DNA of 64,000 bases from DATBHW01 sp035307385. GTDB taxonomy: Bacteria > Chloroflexota > Ktedonobacteria > Ktedonobacterales > DATBGS01. This document shows positions 34,512 to 42,901 of the stretch, piece after piece. Where the stretch lies: positions 48,682 to 112,681 of the forward strand of contig DATGID010000050.1 in NCBI GenBank assembly GCA_035307385.1, given 5' to 3'. The notes below the pieces were generated by a model. That model made no database searches and was not told the origin of the DNA. It was given only the letters and a program-made list of their open reading frames with translations. Position 1 is the stretch's first letter; each line of letters begins with the position of its first letter. A program made the translations under genes and the position numbers.

Positions 34512-34577
34512 ATGCTATTACCAAAACAATCCGCCGTCTGCGTCGCTCCACCCTGCCTTACAACACCCCACCCGTAA
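34512..34577 (+). CDS. Putative 21-aa leader peptide of rpsL
   Basis: A short ORF, MLLPKQSAVCVAPPCLTTPHP, starts about 32 bases after the expected transcription start. An AAGGGGTGAG ribosome site lies just upstream. It has two cysteines and five prolines, residues that can slow ribosomes. It ends 72 bases before an intrinsic terminator. Whether it is translated is unknown. Confidence 0.45.
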   Translation: MLLPKQSAVCVAPPCLTTPHP

Positions 34578-34649
34578 CACCCTCCCGTCTTCTCCGCACC
34601 AGGAGAGCGCAGCCAGGCAGGCATGGCGCGACCAGAAACGGCACAGACA

Positions 34650-34675
34650 CCGGTGGACATATCCACCGGATTTTT
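34650..34675 (+). terminator. Intrinsic terminator in the rpsL leader (attenuator candidate)
   Basis: CCGGTGGA and TCCACCGG form a stem around CATA, followed by ATTTTTG. It lies between the promoter and rpsL, so it must be read through for S12 to be made. A second stem (34712-34735) lies further on. Confidence 0.7.
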
Positions 34676-34772
34676 GTGTGTTTCAGTGTTTCCAGGCCAT
34701 TTGGAGCCATCCCCGTTCCCACGCTGGGAAACGGGACAGGCTGCCCTCTGGTGAAAAAGGAGAATGCATTTC

Positions 34773-35216
34773 GTGCCGACAACGAATCAACTGATTCGCA
34801 AAGGTCGCAAACCCAGAAAAAAAGGCTCCTCAAGTCGAGCCTTACATGCGTCGTATAACGCGCTCACGGACAAGACGGCCACCTGCTATTCCCCGCAAAA
34901 GGCTGGCATCTGCTTGCAGGTTCGCGTCATGAAGCCTAAAAAGCCAAACTCAGCCCTTCGCAGGATTGCCCGCGTGCGCCTGTCCAACCGGAAAGAAGTG
35001 ACCGTCTATATTCCAGGTGAAGGACACAACTTGCAAGAACACTCCGCCGTCCTGGTGCGCGGCGGACGAGTCCGAGACCTCCCTGGCGTTCGCTATCACA
35101 TTGTGCGCGGCGTCCTTGATACGCAGGGCGTCCCCCAGCGTCGTCAAGGTCGTTCCAAATACGGCACCAAGCGCCCGAAAGAAGGACAAACCCCGAAAGC
35201 CTCGCTCAAGCAATAG
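34773..35216 (+). CDS. rpsL: 30S ribosomal protein S12, stand-alone and divergent
   Basis: This is a 147-residue S12, the decoding-centre protein. The GTG at 34773 gives the conserved start MPTTNQLIRKGRK and has AAGGAG ten bases upstream; an ATG three codons earlier sits too close to it. Conserved blocks are PKKPNSALRR, ARVRLSN, YIPGEGHNLQEHS, VRGGRVRDLPGVRYH and RSKYGTKRP. Compared with usual S12 (CTRVYTTTPKKPNSALRK), this protein reads CLQVRVMKPKKPNSALRR and has about 15 extra residues (ALHASYNALTDKTATCY) before it. rpsG and fusA do not follow, so it is outside a str operon, and a terminator ends the transcript at once. It may be the only S12 or a second copy. Confidence 0.9.
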   Translation: MPTTNQLIRKGRKPRKKGSSSRALHASYNALTDKTATCYSPQKAGICLQVRVMKPKKPNSALRRIARVRLSNRKEVTVYIPGEGHNLQEHSAVLVRGGRVRDLPGVRYHIVRGVLDTQGVPQRRQGRSKYGTKRPKEGQTPKASLKQ

Positions 35217-35234
35217 CCTCGCTCCTCTAGTGAG

Positions 35235-35265
35235 AGGGCCTGCGCGAACATTCGCGCAGGCCCTT
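35235..35265 (+). terminator. Terminator of rpsL
   Basis: A 14-bp stem (AGGGCCTGCGCGAA with its complement) and a CA loop end in CTT, directly after rpsL. Only rpsL lies between the attenuator and this site. Confidence 0.75.
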
Positions 35266-35283
35266 CTCTGCTAAATACGTTTG

Positions 35284-35490
35284 CTATACGCCCAGATTGT
35301 ACAACTGCTCGAATTGCAGGTTCAGGTCGTTGGTGGCCTGCCACATGGAAGCCAGCGCCCGCCGCACGTTGCGCGCGACGGCAGGCGGCAGGTCGTCGTG
35401 TTCGGCCAGCTTTTTCAGCGCCGCGTAGATGGTGAGCAATTCTTGCTCCTGCTCGGTGAGTGGATTGCCCAGCAGGTCAGTCTCAGCCAT
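35284..35490 (-). CDS. Small acidic helical protein (68 aa)
   Basis: The 68-residue product (LLGNPLTEQEQELLTIYAALKKLAE, then NVRRALASMWQATNDLNLQFEQLYNLGV) looks like two or three helices. AAGGAG lies eight bases before the ATG. It sits 32 bases downstream of the PaaK-like gene and may be the last cistron of that operon. No family is recognised. Confidence 0.6.
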   Translation of the reverse strand: MAETDLLGNPLTEQEQELLTIYAALKKLAEHDDLPPAVARNVRRALASMWQATNDLNLQFEQLYNLGV

Positions 35491-35522
35491 AGAGGTGTCT
35501 CCTTGAAAGCGTTGAAAGCAGC

Positions 35523-36866
35523 TTAATATTGCGCGACAGGGCGGGCATCGACCAGCCGCTTGGCCTTGAGTTCAAAGCGTGGCAGCGTGCCATAATCCAC
35601 GCGCTCGATGTTGAAGCGCAGCCCTTCGTGCGCCTGCGCCAAATCTTTGGCGAGCTTGACCTGAAGCTCGTCCCATTCGCCTTCAAAGCCAGGCTTGATG
35701 TCGAGCTTGATGGTGATCTCGTCCGTCAGATCATCCTTGCGCCAGATGTAAATTTGGAACTCATCGATGGCGGGATATTCGCGGATGATCGCCTCGACGG
35801 CGCGTGGGTAGACGTTCGTGCCGCGAATCAGCTTCATATCGTCCCAGCGGCCACGGATGCCGCCCTCGTACAGATCATACGTGCGCCCGCAGTCGCACGC
35901 GCTGGCGGGCACTTTCAGCACCATATCTTTGGTGCGATAGCGAATGACCGGAATGAAGCCGCGCCCAAAAGATGTGACGACGCGCTCGCCCAGTTCGCCA
36001 TAACCTGCGGGCGCTTCCGTGTCAGGATGAATGACCTCTTCGATGAAGTGATCTTCGATGATATGCGTGCCGCCCGGCTGATGCGAGCACTCGAAGATCA
36101 TGATCGTGCCAAGCTCGGTCATGCCAGCGGTGTCGCCGCACTTCGCGCCCCAGGCGTCTTCAAGCTGGCGCTTGACGGCGGGAATCGACCCGGCAGGCTC
36201 GCCGGAAAGGATAATTTTGCTGACCTTGCCTTCTTTTGCCAGGTCGATGCCAAGCTCTCTGGCGCGCTGCCAGAGCGTCAGCGCGTAGGTTGGCGTGGAG
36301 CACAAGACGGTTGCGCCCATCTCCACGATTTGCTTGACGCGCGCCTCGGTGGTTTGCGCGCCGCCGGGGATGACCAGCGCGCCCAGCTTTTCGCAGCAGT
36401 AGTGCGCGCCCCAGAAGCCGATGAAGGAGCCATAGCCAAAGGCGAAATAGACTGTATCTTCCGGGCGCACACCGAAGCCCCACAGGCCATAGCACCACAT
36501 TTCGGCAATCCAGTCCCAATCCTTCATGCTGTCCAGCACGCGAATGGGCGTGCGCCCCGTCGTGCCAGAGGTGAGGTGATAGCGGATGGCATTCGTTTGC
36601 TCGGTGGCAAGCAGATCGCCGAACATGGGCTTTTCTAGCTGCGCCTCCATCCACTCCTCGCGCGTCATGAAGGGAATGCGCCGGATGTCATCCAGCGTTT
36701 CAAGCTGCTCCGGTCTGAAGCCTGCCGCGTCGAAGCGCCGCCGATGGAACGGCACGTTGGTGTATGCCCACTCGCACAGGCGGCGCAGCTTCAGCAGTTG
36801 CAGCGCCTGAAGCTGGTCGCGGGGCATGGTCTCGTTCTTGGGGTTCCAGAACTCCGAATAGGCCAT
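35523..36866 (-). CDS. PaaK-type aromatic acid-CoA ligase
   Basis: This is a 447-residue AMP-forming ligase of the phenylacetate-CoA ligase group. It has the short N-terminus (ALQLLKLRRLCEWAYTNVPFHRRRF), the nucleotide motif LTSGTTGRTPI, GMTELGTI, and C-terminal GRWDDMKLIRGTNVYPRAVE with the adenylate-binding Arg/Lys set. PaaK relatives activate phenylacetate, benzoate, 2-aminobenzoate and similar acids. Given the genes that follow to 48.9 kb, I infer that it supplies the aryl-CoA for the flavoenzyme at 45628-48060, but the substrate is not proven. Confidence 0.8.
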   Translation of the reverse strand: MAYSEFWNPKNETMPRDQLQALQLLKLRRLCEWAYTNVPFHRRRFDAAGFRPEQLETLDDIRRIPFMTREEWMEAQLEKPMFGDLLATEQTNAIRYHLTSGTTGRTPIRVLDSMKDWDWIAEMWCYGLWGFGVRPEDTVYFAFGYGSFIGFWGAHYCCEKLGALVIPGGAQTTEARVKQIVEMGATVLCSTPTYALTLWQRARELGIDLAKEGKVSKIILSGEPAGSIPAVKRQLEDAWGAKCGDTAGMTELGTIMIFECSHQPGGTHIIEDHFIEEVIHPDTEAPAGYGELGERVVTSFGRGFIPVIRYRTKDMVLKVPASACDCGRTYDLYEGGIRGRWDDMKLIRGTNVYPRAVEAIIREYPAIDEFQIYIWRKDDLTDEITIKLDIKPGFEGEWDELQVKLAKDLAQAHEGLRFNIERVDYGTLPRFELKAKRLVDARPVAQY

Positions 36867-36956
36867 AAGATGGTTTGCCCTCCCTCATTGGACTGAGTAG
36901 ACGCCGTTGTCAATCAAGTAGAGTAGTGAGGTGTCGGCAAGGGCTGCCGTTCTGCT

Positions 36957-37853
36957 TTATTTCAAGCCAAGGCGGGCGCGCGCCTGCTCCAGCGTATCGG
37001 TGCTGATGTGGCCCACAATGTCCTCCAGCGTTTCCTGGCTGGAAGCCTCCAGCGCTGCCAGCATATCATCGCTGAGCGCGCCGAAGCGACCCTCCAGAGC
37101 GACTTGGGCCATCTTGCGCATGCCTTTAGCCATGCCTTTGGCTTCGGCTTCGGCTTTGATTTCTGGCTGGAGTTCGTCAATCAACTCCTCAAGGAATGGT
37201 GATTCCCTCAAAATATCACCATACATAGCTCTAATCCTCCTGGAAAGTATGGCTCTATCCACTTTTCCTAAACGTAAGCCAGCTACCGCGCCGGTAATGG
37301 TTGCTAGTTCGCCGCGCCGCTCAGCTTCGAGCGGCGCGCGATCAAGACGCTCGATGAGTTCCAACTGCGCGTCTAGCGTCACCGTCGCGCCCATGGCAGC
37401 AGCCAGCGGCCAGATGGCATAAGAACTTGTTTGTAATACTTCTTCTGGCGCATGCTCCCATAAGCGGAGGGACTCAAATGGGTAACGCAGCGCCTCTTCG
37501 CTGCCCTAATTCCATCCGAAAGGGGATAGAGGCAGGGTTTTGGCCGGACGCAGCCAGATGGCCAGCGAGTGGATAGGCAGGCGATGGTGCCGCCAGAGCC
37601 GAATGGCATGCTCGGCCAGTCGCAGGCCCATATCCTGGTCCGGGTCGGTTTGAAGTTCGATATGCAGCAAGCCAGATGTTCCATCGGGCAGTTCCACTTG
37701 CCAGGCTTCATCGGCCTGGCGCGGGATTTCTGGTAACTCGCTTGAAAGTGTTTCCAGGTGCTTCAGTTCAGGCGCAAAGATGCTGAGAAAACCGCTGGGA
37801 TCGCTGATGAGCGAGAACTTGAGCGGTTGATCATAATCGGGTTTGTCCGGCAT
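36957..37853 (-). pseudogene. Rpn-family PD-(D/E)XK nuclease gene with one in-frame amber codon
   Basis: One continuous frame from ATG at 37853 to 36957 is interrupted only by TAG at 37506-37508. The upstream part has DYDQPLKFSLISDP and LLHIELQTDPDQDM, the PD-(D/E)XK strand. After the stop the frame continues with EEALRYPFESLRLWEHAPEEVL, a normal family sequence, and ends with a DUF4351-like tail (LEGRFGALSDDMLAAL, TDTLEQARARLGL). A single nonsense change is therefore likely; two fragments of 115 and 145 residues could be made. The tail is similar to that of the broken gene at 6477-7345. Readthrough is possible but has no supporting signal. Confidence 0.75.
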
Positions 37854-37928
37854 CCTCAGCCACCTCTCGCTTCATTCTATCACGCCTATCCAGCACTCAG
37901 GCGAACCGCGCTTGCTGGCTGACACTGC

Positions 37929-39080
37929 CTATTTCTCGCGCCCGACCAACTCCCTGGCGATGATGACGCGCTGGATGTGGCTGCTGCCTTCGTAGATTTG
38001 CATGCCCTTGATGTCGCGGTAGTAGCGCTCGACGGGGTACTCGTTGGAATAGCCGCGATTGCCATGGATGAGGACCGCTTGCGAGGCGGCGCGCATGGCG
38101 GCTTCGGTGGCGAAGAGCTTGGCGGTGGATGTGGCCCTGGTGGCGGGCAAGCCCTGATCTTTGGTCCAGGCCGCGCGATAGACCAGCAGCCGCGCCGCGT
38201 CCAGGTCGGCGGCCATATCAGCCAGATCAGTCTGAATCATCTCGAAATCGGCCAGGCGTTGGCCGAACTGGCGGCGCTGCGTGGTGAAGGCAATGCAGGC
38301 GTCCAGACATGCTTGCGCCACGCCTACCGCGCCAGCGGCCACGCCCAGGCGGCCACGGTCCAGCGCCGACATGGCAACCTTGAAGCCTTCGCCGGGCGCG
38401 CCGAGCAAAGCGCTGGCGGGAACACGGCAGTTGTCGAGGAAGATGTGCGCGTGCTCAGCAGCGCGGTGGCCCAACTCTTTGCCGGGCATGCGTTCGCGCC
38501 GGAAGCCGGGCGTGTCCGTTTCGACCAGGAACGCGCAGACGCCGCGATGCCGGGCGGCGCGGTCGCGGCTGGCAAAAACGATGGCAAGCTGCGCGCTGGG
38601 GCCGTTGGTAATCCAGATTTTTTCGCCGTTCAGGATGTAGCCGTCGCCGTCTTCGCGGGCGGTGGCCTCCATGCTGGCGGCGTCGGAGCCAGCGTTCGGC
38701 TCCGTCAGCGCGTAGCAACCGATCATCTCGCCCGTCGCCAATCTGGGCAGATAGTGGCGCTTTTGTTCTTCTGTGCCCCAGTCGCGGATGCACAACGACA
38801 CCAGGCTGGTATGCACCGTCAGGAAGCCGCGCACCGAAGAATCAACGCGGCCCAACTCTTCGCAGAGCAGCGCGTAGCTCACATAGTCCATGCCCGCGCC
38901 GCCATATTCCGGCTCAATCGGCCCGCCCAGAAAGCCGAGTTCGCCCATGCGCCGGACAAGATGCTGCGGGAAGATGCCCGTTTCATCGGCCTCGCGGGCC
39001 ACTGGCGCAATCTCTTGCTCGGCGAACTGGCGCGCCGCCGCCTGGACGCGCTGCTGCTCAGGTATCAGATTGAAGTCCAC
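37929..39080 (-). CDS. Acyl-CoA dehydrogenase
   Basis: This is a 383-residue flavoprotein with the family signature YALTEPNAGSD, the FAD-binding WITNG segment, RRQFGQ, and the catalytic Glu in MQIYEGSSHIQR near residue 368. Glutaryl-/short-chain-like features (RGFLTVHTSLV) are present. In the aromatic-acid region it probably oxidises a ring-cleavage acyl-CoA in a beta-oxidation-like sequence, but a general role is possible. The gene has the next upstream gene 28 bases away. Confidence 0.87.
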   Translation of the reverse strand: MDFNLIPEQQRVQAAARQFAEQEIAPVAREADETGIFPQHLVRRMGELGFLGGPIEPEYGGAGMDYVSYALLCEELGRVDSSVRGFLTVHTSLVSLCIRDWGTEEQKRHYLPRLATGEMIGCYALTEPNAGSDAASMEATAREDGDGYILNGEKIWITNGPSAQLAIVFASRDRAARHRGVCAFLVETDTPGFRRERMPGKELGHRAAEHAHIFLDNCRVPASALLGAPGEGFKVAMSALDRGRLGVAAGAVGVAQACLDACIAFTTQRRQFGQRLADFEMIQTDLADMAADLDAARLLVYRAAWTKDQGLPATRATSTAKLFATEAAMRAASQAVLIHGNRGYSNEYPVERYYRDIKGMQIYEGSSHIQRVIIARELVGREK

Positions 39081-39108
39081 GCTGACTCTCTGCTTTCTCT
39101 GGCTGTCT

Positions 39109-39900
39109 TCAGGCCGAGCGCGGCTGCGAGCGGATTTTATTGATGCCGCGCTCGATTTGTCGCTGCTGCTTGCCAGTGGCCGCAGCCGTCTTCGAGCGCG
39201 ACGCGCTGGCCGCCACCAGAAATGCCCTGATGAGCGGATGCGCCTCGCCTTTCAGAGCCGAGCGTTCCGGCTGGAAGAGTGTGCCCAGATAGAACGGATG
39301 CCCCGGAAGCTCGAAGACGCGCGCCTCGCCGCTGCTGTCCCAGCCAGTGATTTCGATGCCGCCCTGCTCCAGCAGCGATTGATAGCGCGGATTCAGGCCG
39401 AAGCTGCAATGATACTGCTCTTCCGTCTCTAGCCGGTTATAGATGCTGGCAATGCGCGAGCCTGGGCGGAAGATGATCGTGCCGCTTTGCTCTACCAACG
39501 AGCAGGTCAGCGGGGCCATCAAAGGCATGGCGGCAGCGGGGTTCGATTCCGCGTGGTCGGCTTCGGCCAGCCCCAGCACATTCCTGGCATATTCGATCAT
39601 CGCGTGCTGAAAGCCACCGCATGTGCCCAGGAATGGAATGTCGTGCTCGCGAGCGTACTGGATGCCGCGCAGCGCGCCGTCCATGCTTTCGTAGGGGCTG
39701 CCCGGCACGCACCAGAAGGCATCGTAGCCAGCCAGGTCTGCTTCTGCCGTTGCTTCCAGCAGCGGCGTCGAAAGCCAGGATGCCTCTGCCTGGCAGGCCA
39801 GGCCGGACAACGCCAATTCTATGGCACGCGGGATTGCGTAGTGCGCCTTGACGTGGGGGCTGAAATCGCCAATTAACCCAATCCGTATGGAAGTTTTCAT
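39109..39900 (-). CDS. Class I glutamine amidotransferase-like protein (CTP synthase C-terminal type)
   Basis: This 263-residue protein resembles the glutaminase half of CTP synthase without the synthetase half. Visible elements are IRIGLIGDFSPHVKAHYAIPRAIELAL, FLGTCGGFQHAMIEYARN with the nucleophile Cys, and GHPFYLGTLFQPERSALKG with the His/Glu pair. Proteins of this type are annotated as CTP synthase C-terminal region-related. The C-terminal 40 residues are basic and may be extra. The ATG at 39900 has only a weak ribosome site. Its amide donor or substrate is unknown; a link to the neighbouring catabolic genes is conjecture. Confidence 0.7.
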   Translation of the reverse strand: MKTSIRIGLIGDFSPHVKAHYAIPRAIELALSGLACQAEASWLSTPLLEATAEADLAGYDAFWCVPGSPYESMDGALRGIQYAREHDIPFLGTCGGFQHAMIEYARNVLGLAEADHAESNPAAAMPLMAPLTCSLVEQSGTIIFRPGSRIASIYNRLETEEQYHCSFGLNPRYQSLLEQGGIEITGWDSSGEARVFELPGHPFYLGTLFQPERSALKGEAHPLIRAFLVAASASRSKTAAATGKQQRQIERGINKIRSQPRSA

Positions 39901-40113
39901 GGTGTGTGCTTCTCTCTTATCTCGCGCCCCAGGACGCGATGATTGCCCGGTCATCTTCTATACATTTGTCCGGCGCAGGGACCTGCGCGTGGTCATGAAT
40001 AATCGATAAATGCGCCTTCTACAGCGTCTTTCATACAGATGCCGACTATTTGCCTGAATATCTGATGCCAGCATAGCACAAATCTGGGGCTTTGTGTATG
40101 CGCGCGGCTGTGT

Positions 40114-40521
40114 TCATGGCTCAACGCCCAGCATGGCAACCCCTTCGATCTCCACCAGAATGCCATCCTGATAGAAGCGCGAGACCTCCAGCAGCGCGGT
40201 GGCCGGATAGTATTTGCCGAAGAAGGACTGATGCACCACGCTGAGCGGCTTCAGATGTTTCAAATAGTCATCGCGGTCCTGCACAAAGATGTTGATCTTC
40301 ACAATGTCTTGCATCGTGCCGCCCGCCTCTTCGACCACTGCCTTGAGATGCCGCAGCACTTCCTCGTATTGCCCCACCAGATCGCCTGCCGCTACCAGTT
40401 GCCCATCGGCGTTGATGGCCGTTTGCCCGGCCAGAAAGAGCATCCGCCCGCACGTCGTCAGGATGCCATGGCTAAAGCCGCTCGGGCGCGGCAGCGATGC
40501 CGGGGTGATGATCTTTTTCAT
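40114..40521 (-). CDS. RidA-family enamine/imine deaminase
   Basis: This is a 135-residue RidA/YjgF-type protein: GFSHGILTTCGRMLFLAGQTAIN, HLKAVVEEAGGTMQDIVKINIFV and PLSVVHQSFFGKYYPATALLEVSRFYQDGILVEIEGVAML. RidA proteins hydrolyse reactive enamines or imines to ketones and ammonia. In 2-aminobenzoate-type pathways the amino group must leave after ring dearomatisation, so the location is suggestive. The ATG at 40521 is used because the upstream extension is not family-like. The terminal VSRFYQDGILVEIE replaces the usual R-x-Lys-x-Asp/Glu-rich ending. Confidence 0.82.
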   Translation of the reverse strand: MKKIITPASLPRPSGFSHGILTTCGRMLFLAGQTAINADGQLVAAGDLVGQYEEVLRHLKAVVEEAGGTMQDIVKINIFVQDRDDYLKHLKPLSVVHQSFFGKYYPATALLEVSRFYQDGILVEIEGVAMLGVEP

Positions 40522-40535
40522 ATACTCTGCCTGCC

Positions 40536-41204
40536 TCACTTTTCCTCTAGGGTGCCTGTCTCTATCGAAAGGATGTGCTGTTCTGCGTCGCGCCAATTGA
40601 TGGGTGGCTGCCCATAGACGATGAGAAAATCTGGCTCTCGCTTTGTTTGAGATGACTGGTTGCCAGCCTTCCCTCGGCTTTTCAAAATGAGTTTCTTGCT
40701 GACGACGCGCCATGTTCTTCCCGGATGCCTGACAATCAGCCAGTTATCTTGAGGCTGTAATTGTTTCCGAAAGGCTGGGGACAGGCTCACGACTTCAGCG
40801 GAGCCGTAAGCAATATAGCTCCCTTGATCGGAATCGGCATCACTGTCTGGCATTGCCCAGACCTCAATCGTGTTGGTAAGTGGCCGGTAGCGCGTATTGT
40901 AAGGCAAATCTGGATAGGCAGAAATATCTTGCCAGAGGGCATCTCGCCAGCGGGGATGGCGCCGATACAGGTCTTGCAGGCTTGGATAGTCCTCTGTCCT
41001 CAGGTTGGACAGATCGACATGGTAGATAGCCCTGAAAGCGCGCGCCTGCCGCTCCAGGTGGACATGCTGGCTGTGAAGCCCCATCTGTGTATCCTGGATG
41101 GGTGGCATGGAAACGATATGGGTACAGACTGAATGGCTGAATAACTCCTCAGCCGTCTGATAAGGGCTGTAGCGATCACCGCTATTATCTGGCTGAATGC
41201 TCAT
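40536..41204 (-). CDS. Hypothetical protein (222 aa)
   Basis: The product is a 222-residue soluble protein with HSVCTHIVSMPPIQ, LYRRHPRWRDALWQDIS, a central beta-rich part (GSYIAYGSAEVVSLSP, NWLIVRHPGRTWRVVSKK) and a charged C-terminus. AGGGA lies ten bases before ATG 41204. I recognise no domain. Its location between RidA and enoyl-CoA hydratase may be incidental, because its sequence gives no catabolic hint. Confidence 0.5.
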   Translation of the reverse strand: MSIQPDNSGDRYSPYQTAEELFSHSVCTHIVSMPPIQDTQMGLHSQHVHLERQARAFRAIYHVDLSNLRTEDYPSLQDLYRRHPRWRDALWQDISAYPDLPYNTRYRPLTNTIEVWAMPDSDADSDQGSYIAYGSAEVVSLSPAFRKQLQPQDNWLIVRHPGRTWRVVSKKLILKSRGKAGNQSSQTKREPDFLIVYGQPPINWRDAEQHILSIETGTLEEK

Positions 41205-41275
41205 ACGTGTTCTATCCCTACCCGGCAATGTTGTCTCGCTGCCATTATTAAGTCGAGGGCTTTGCTTACCCCCAC

Positions 41276-42067
41276 CTATCGCCCCGTAAACGTCGGTTTC
41301 TCTTTCGCTTTGAAGGCTTCGTAGAAGCGGCGGTGATCGTCGCCCATCAGCATCAGCGCCTGCGCCTGCGCTTCGGCTTCCAGCGCCGACACCAGGTCCA
41401 TGCTGAGTTCATGGTTCAGCATATGTTTGGTCATCGAGATTGCCAGCGTTGGCCCCTGCGCCAGCTTTCTGGCCCAGGCATAAGCCGCGTCCATCAGATC
41501 GGCGTGGGGCACCACGCGATTGACCAGCCCATAGCGCTCTGCCGTGGTGGCATCGATGGTATCGCCCAGCAAGAGCAGTTCAAAAGCGCGCCCCAGCCCG
41601 ACGACGCGCGGCAAGAGATAGCCCGCGCCCATATCCGCCCCCGTCAGGCCGACTTTGCTGAACAAAAAGGCGAAGCGTGCGTTCTCTGCGGCAATCCGCA
41701 AATCGGAGGCCAGCGCGATGACCGCTCCGGCTCCGGCGGTGGTGCCGTTGAGCGCGGCGATGATGGGCTTATCCAGCAGGCGCATATTCTGCACCACCGC
41801 GCCGGTCATGCGCGTAAACTCCAGGTGGCCCTTCATATCGCGCTGAAGCAGTTCGCCGATGATCTCATACACGTCGCCGCCGGAGCAGAAGTTATCGCCC
41901 GCGCCGGTCAGCACCACCACCTTGACAGCATCATCGAAGCGCAAATCAGCAAACAGATCGCGAAGCTGGGCATAGACCTCGAAGGTCAGGGCGTTCATCA
42001 CGTCGGGGCGGTTGAACGTGAGCGTGGCAATGCCGTCGCTGACCTCGTAGAGAAAATCATAGCTCAT
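41276..42067 (-). CDS. Enoyl-CoA hydratase/isomerase family protein
   Basis: This is a 263-residue crotonase-fold enzyme. The two oxyanion-hole segments are GDNFCSGGDVYEII and LNGTTAGAGAVIALASDLRIA. TGADMGAGYLLPRVVGLGRAFELLLLGD carries the usual second catalytic region, with Asp where many hydratases have Glu. The family includes hydratases, isomerases and ring-opening enzymes such as those of the phenylacetate and benzoyl-CoA routes. Here it most likely acts on a ring-derived acyl-CoA. It is 24 bases downstream of the SDR gene. Confidence 0.82.
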   Translation of the reverse strand: MSYDFLYEVSDGIATLTFNRPDVMNALTFEVYAQLRDLFADLRFDDAVKVVVLTGAGDNFCSGGDVYEIIGELLQRDMKGHLEFTRMTGAVVQNMRLLDKPIIAALNGTTAGAGAVIALASDLRIAAENARFAFLFSKVGLTGADMGAGYLLPRVVGLGRAFELLLLGDTIDATTAERYGLVNRVVPHADLMDAAYAWARKLAQGPTLAISMTKHMLNHELSMDLVSALEAEAQAQALMLMGDDHRRFYEAFKAKEKPTFTGR

Positions 42068-42091
42068 ACTCGTTCCCTCTTTCGCGCGTGC

Positions 42092-42886
42092 TTACGACAT
42101 GACGCCGCCGCCATCCAGATTGATGGCCTGGCCGGTAATGCCCCTGGCGATGTCTTGCGCCAGGAAGATGGCAATCGCCGCAACCTCTTCCGGCTCCATC
42201 AGCCGATGCTGCGGGCTGGACTTTTCCAGCACGTCGCGCGCCTGCTCCTGGCTCATGCCGGTACGGGCGACGATATTGGCGATGCTGGCGTCGGTCATCG
42301 GCGTATCCACGTAGCCGGGGCAGATGGCATTGACGGTAATATTGTAGGGCAGCAGTTCGACGGCCAGGGCGCGCGTTAGACCCAGCACGCCGTGCTTGGC
42401 GGCAGTATACGCCGCAATATAGCCGCCGCCCACGCGCGAAGCGATGGAGGCGACGGTGATGATGCGCCCCGAGCGCTGGTTGATGAGCGTGGGCACGAAG
42501 GCTTTGCTGACGTAATAGACGCTGGTGAGGTTGACGGCCAGCATGCGCTGCCAGAGGTCGTCGGGGTGGTTGACGAACTTGTGGCTGCCCGCGTTGCCCG
42601 CATTGTTCACCAGAATATCGAGGCCGCCCAGGCCCGCCAGCAGCGTTTCGGCCATATACTTGACCTGCTCCGCGTCGGTTACGTCGCAGCTTACCGCCAG
42701 GCTGTGGCGGCCCAGCCCCTGAATCTCGGCGACGAGCGTTTCAAGCTCAGGCTGCGTGCGCGCCGTCACGGCGACATCGGCTCCCGCCTGGGCCAGCGCC
42801 AGCGCGATGCAGCGGCCAATGCCGCGCCCTGCGCCAGTGACGACGGCGCGGCGTCCGGTCAGCGGCGCGGTAGGATTTTCTGCCAT
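42092..42886 (-). CDS. SDR-family oxidoreductase
   Basis: This is a 264-residue classical short-chain dehydrogenase: VVTGAGRGIGRCIALAL for the cofactor, DILVNNAGNAG, VASIASRVGG with the catalytic Ser and AAYTAAKHGVLG with Tyr-x3-Lys, ending with ITGQAINLDGGGVMS. The ARTQPE after beta2 suggests an NADP-type pocket. It probably oxidises a 3-hydroxyacyl-CoA or a cyclic alcohol within the aromatic-acid pathway. It is followed by the hydratase gene and preceded by the cupin gene. Confidence 0.83.
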   Translation of the reverse strand: MAENPTAPLTGRRAVVTGAGRGIGRCIALALAQAGADVAVTARTQPELETLVAEIQGLGRHSLAVSCDVTDAEQVKYMAETLLAGLGGLDILVNNAGNAGSHKFVNHPDDLWQRMLAVNLTSVYYVSKAFVPTLINQRSGRIITVASIASRVGGGYIAAYTAAKHGVLGLTRALAVELLPYNITVNAICPGYVDTPMTDASIANIVARTGMSQEQARDVLEKSSPQHRLMEPEEVAAIAIFLAQDIARGITGQAINLDGGGVMS

Positions 42887-42901
42887 ACCGGCGTATCCTC
42901 T

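Noticed and set aside
34446..34772. Riboswitch upstream of rpsL
   Set aside because: The stems do not match any class I know; promoter, leader ORF and terminator are enough to explain the layout.
37506..37508. TAG as a coded amino acid (pyrrolysine or suppressed amber)
   Set aside because: No pylT or suppressor tRNA is in the window, and the other genes use TAG as a normal stop (for example at 10616-10618).
39530..39560. GGTTCGATTCC resembling a tRNA T-arm
   Set aside because: It lies within the amidotransferase-like coding sequence, and no acceptor or anticodon stem can be formed around it.
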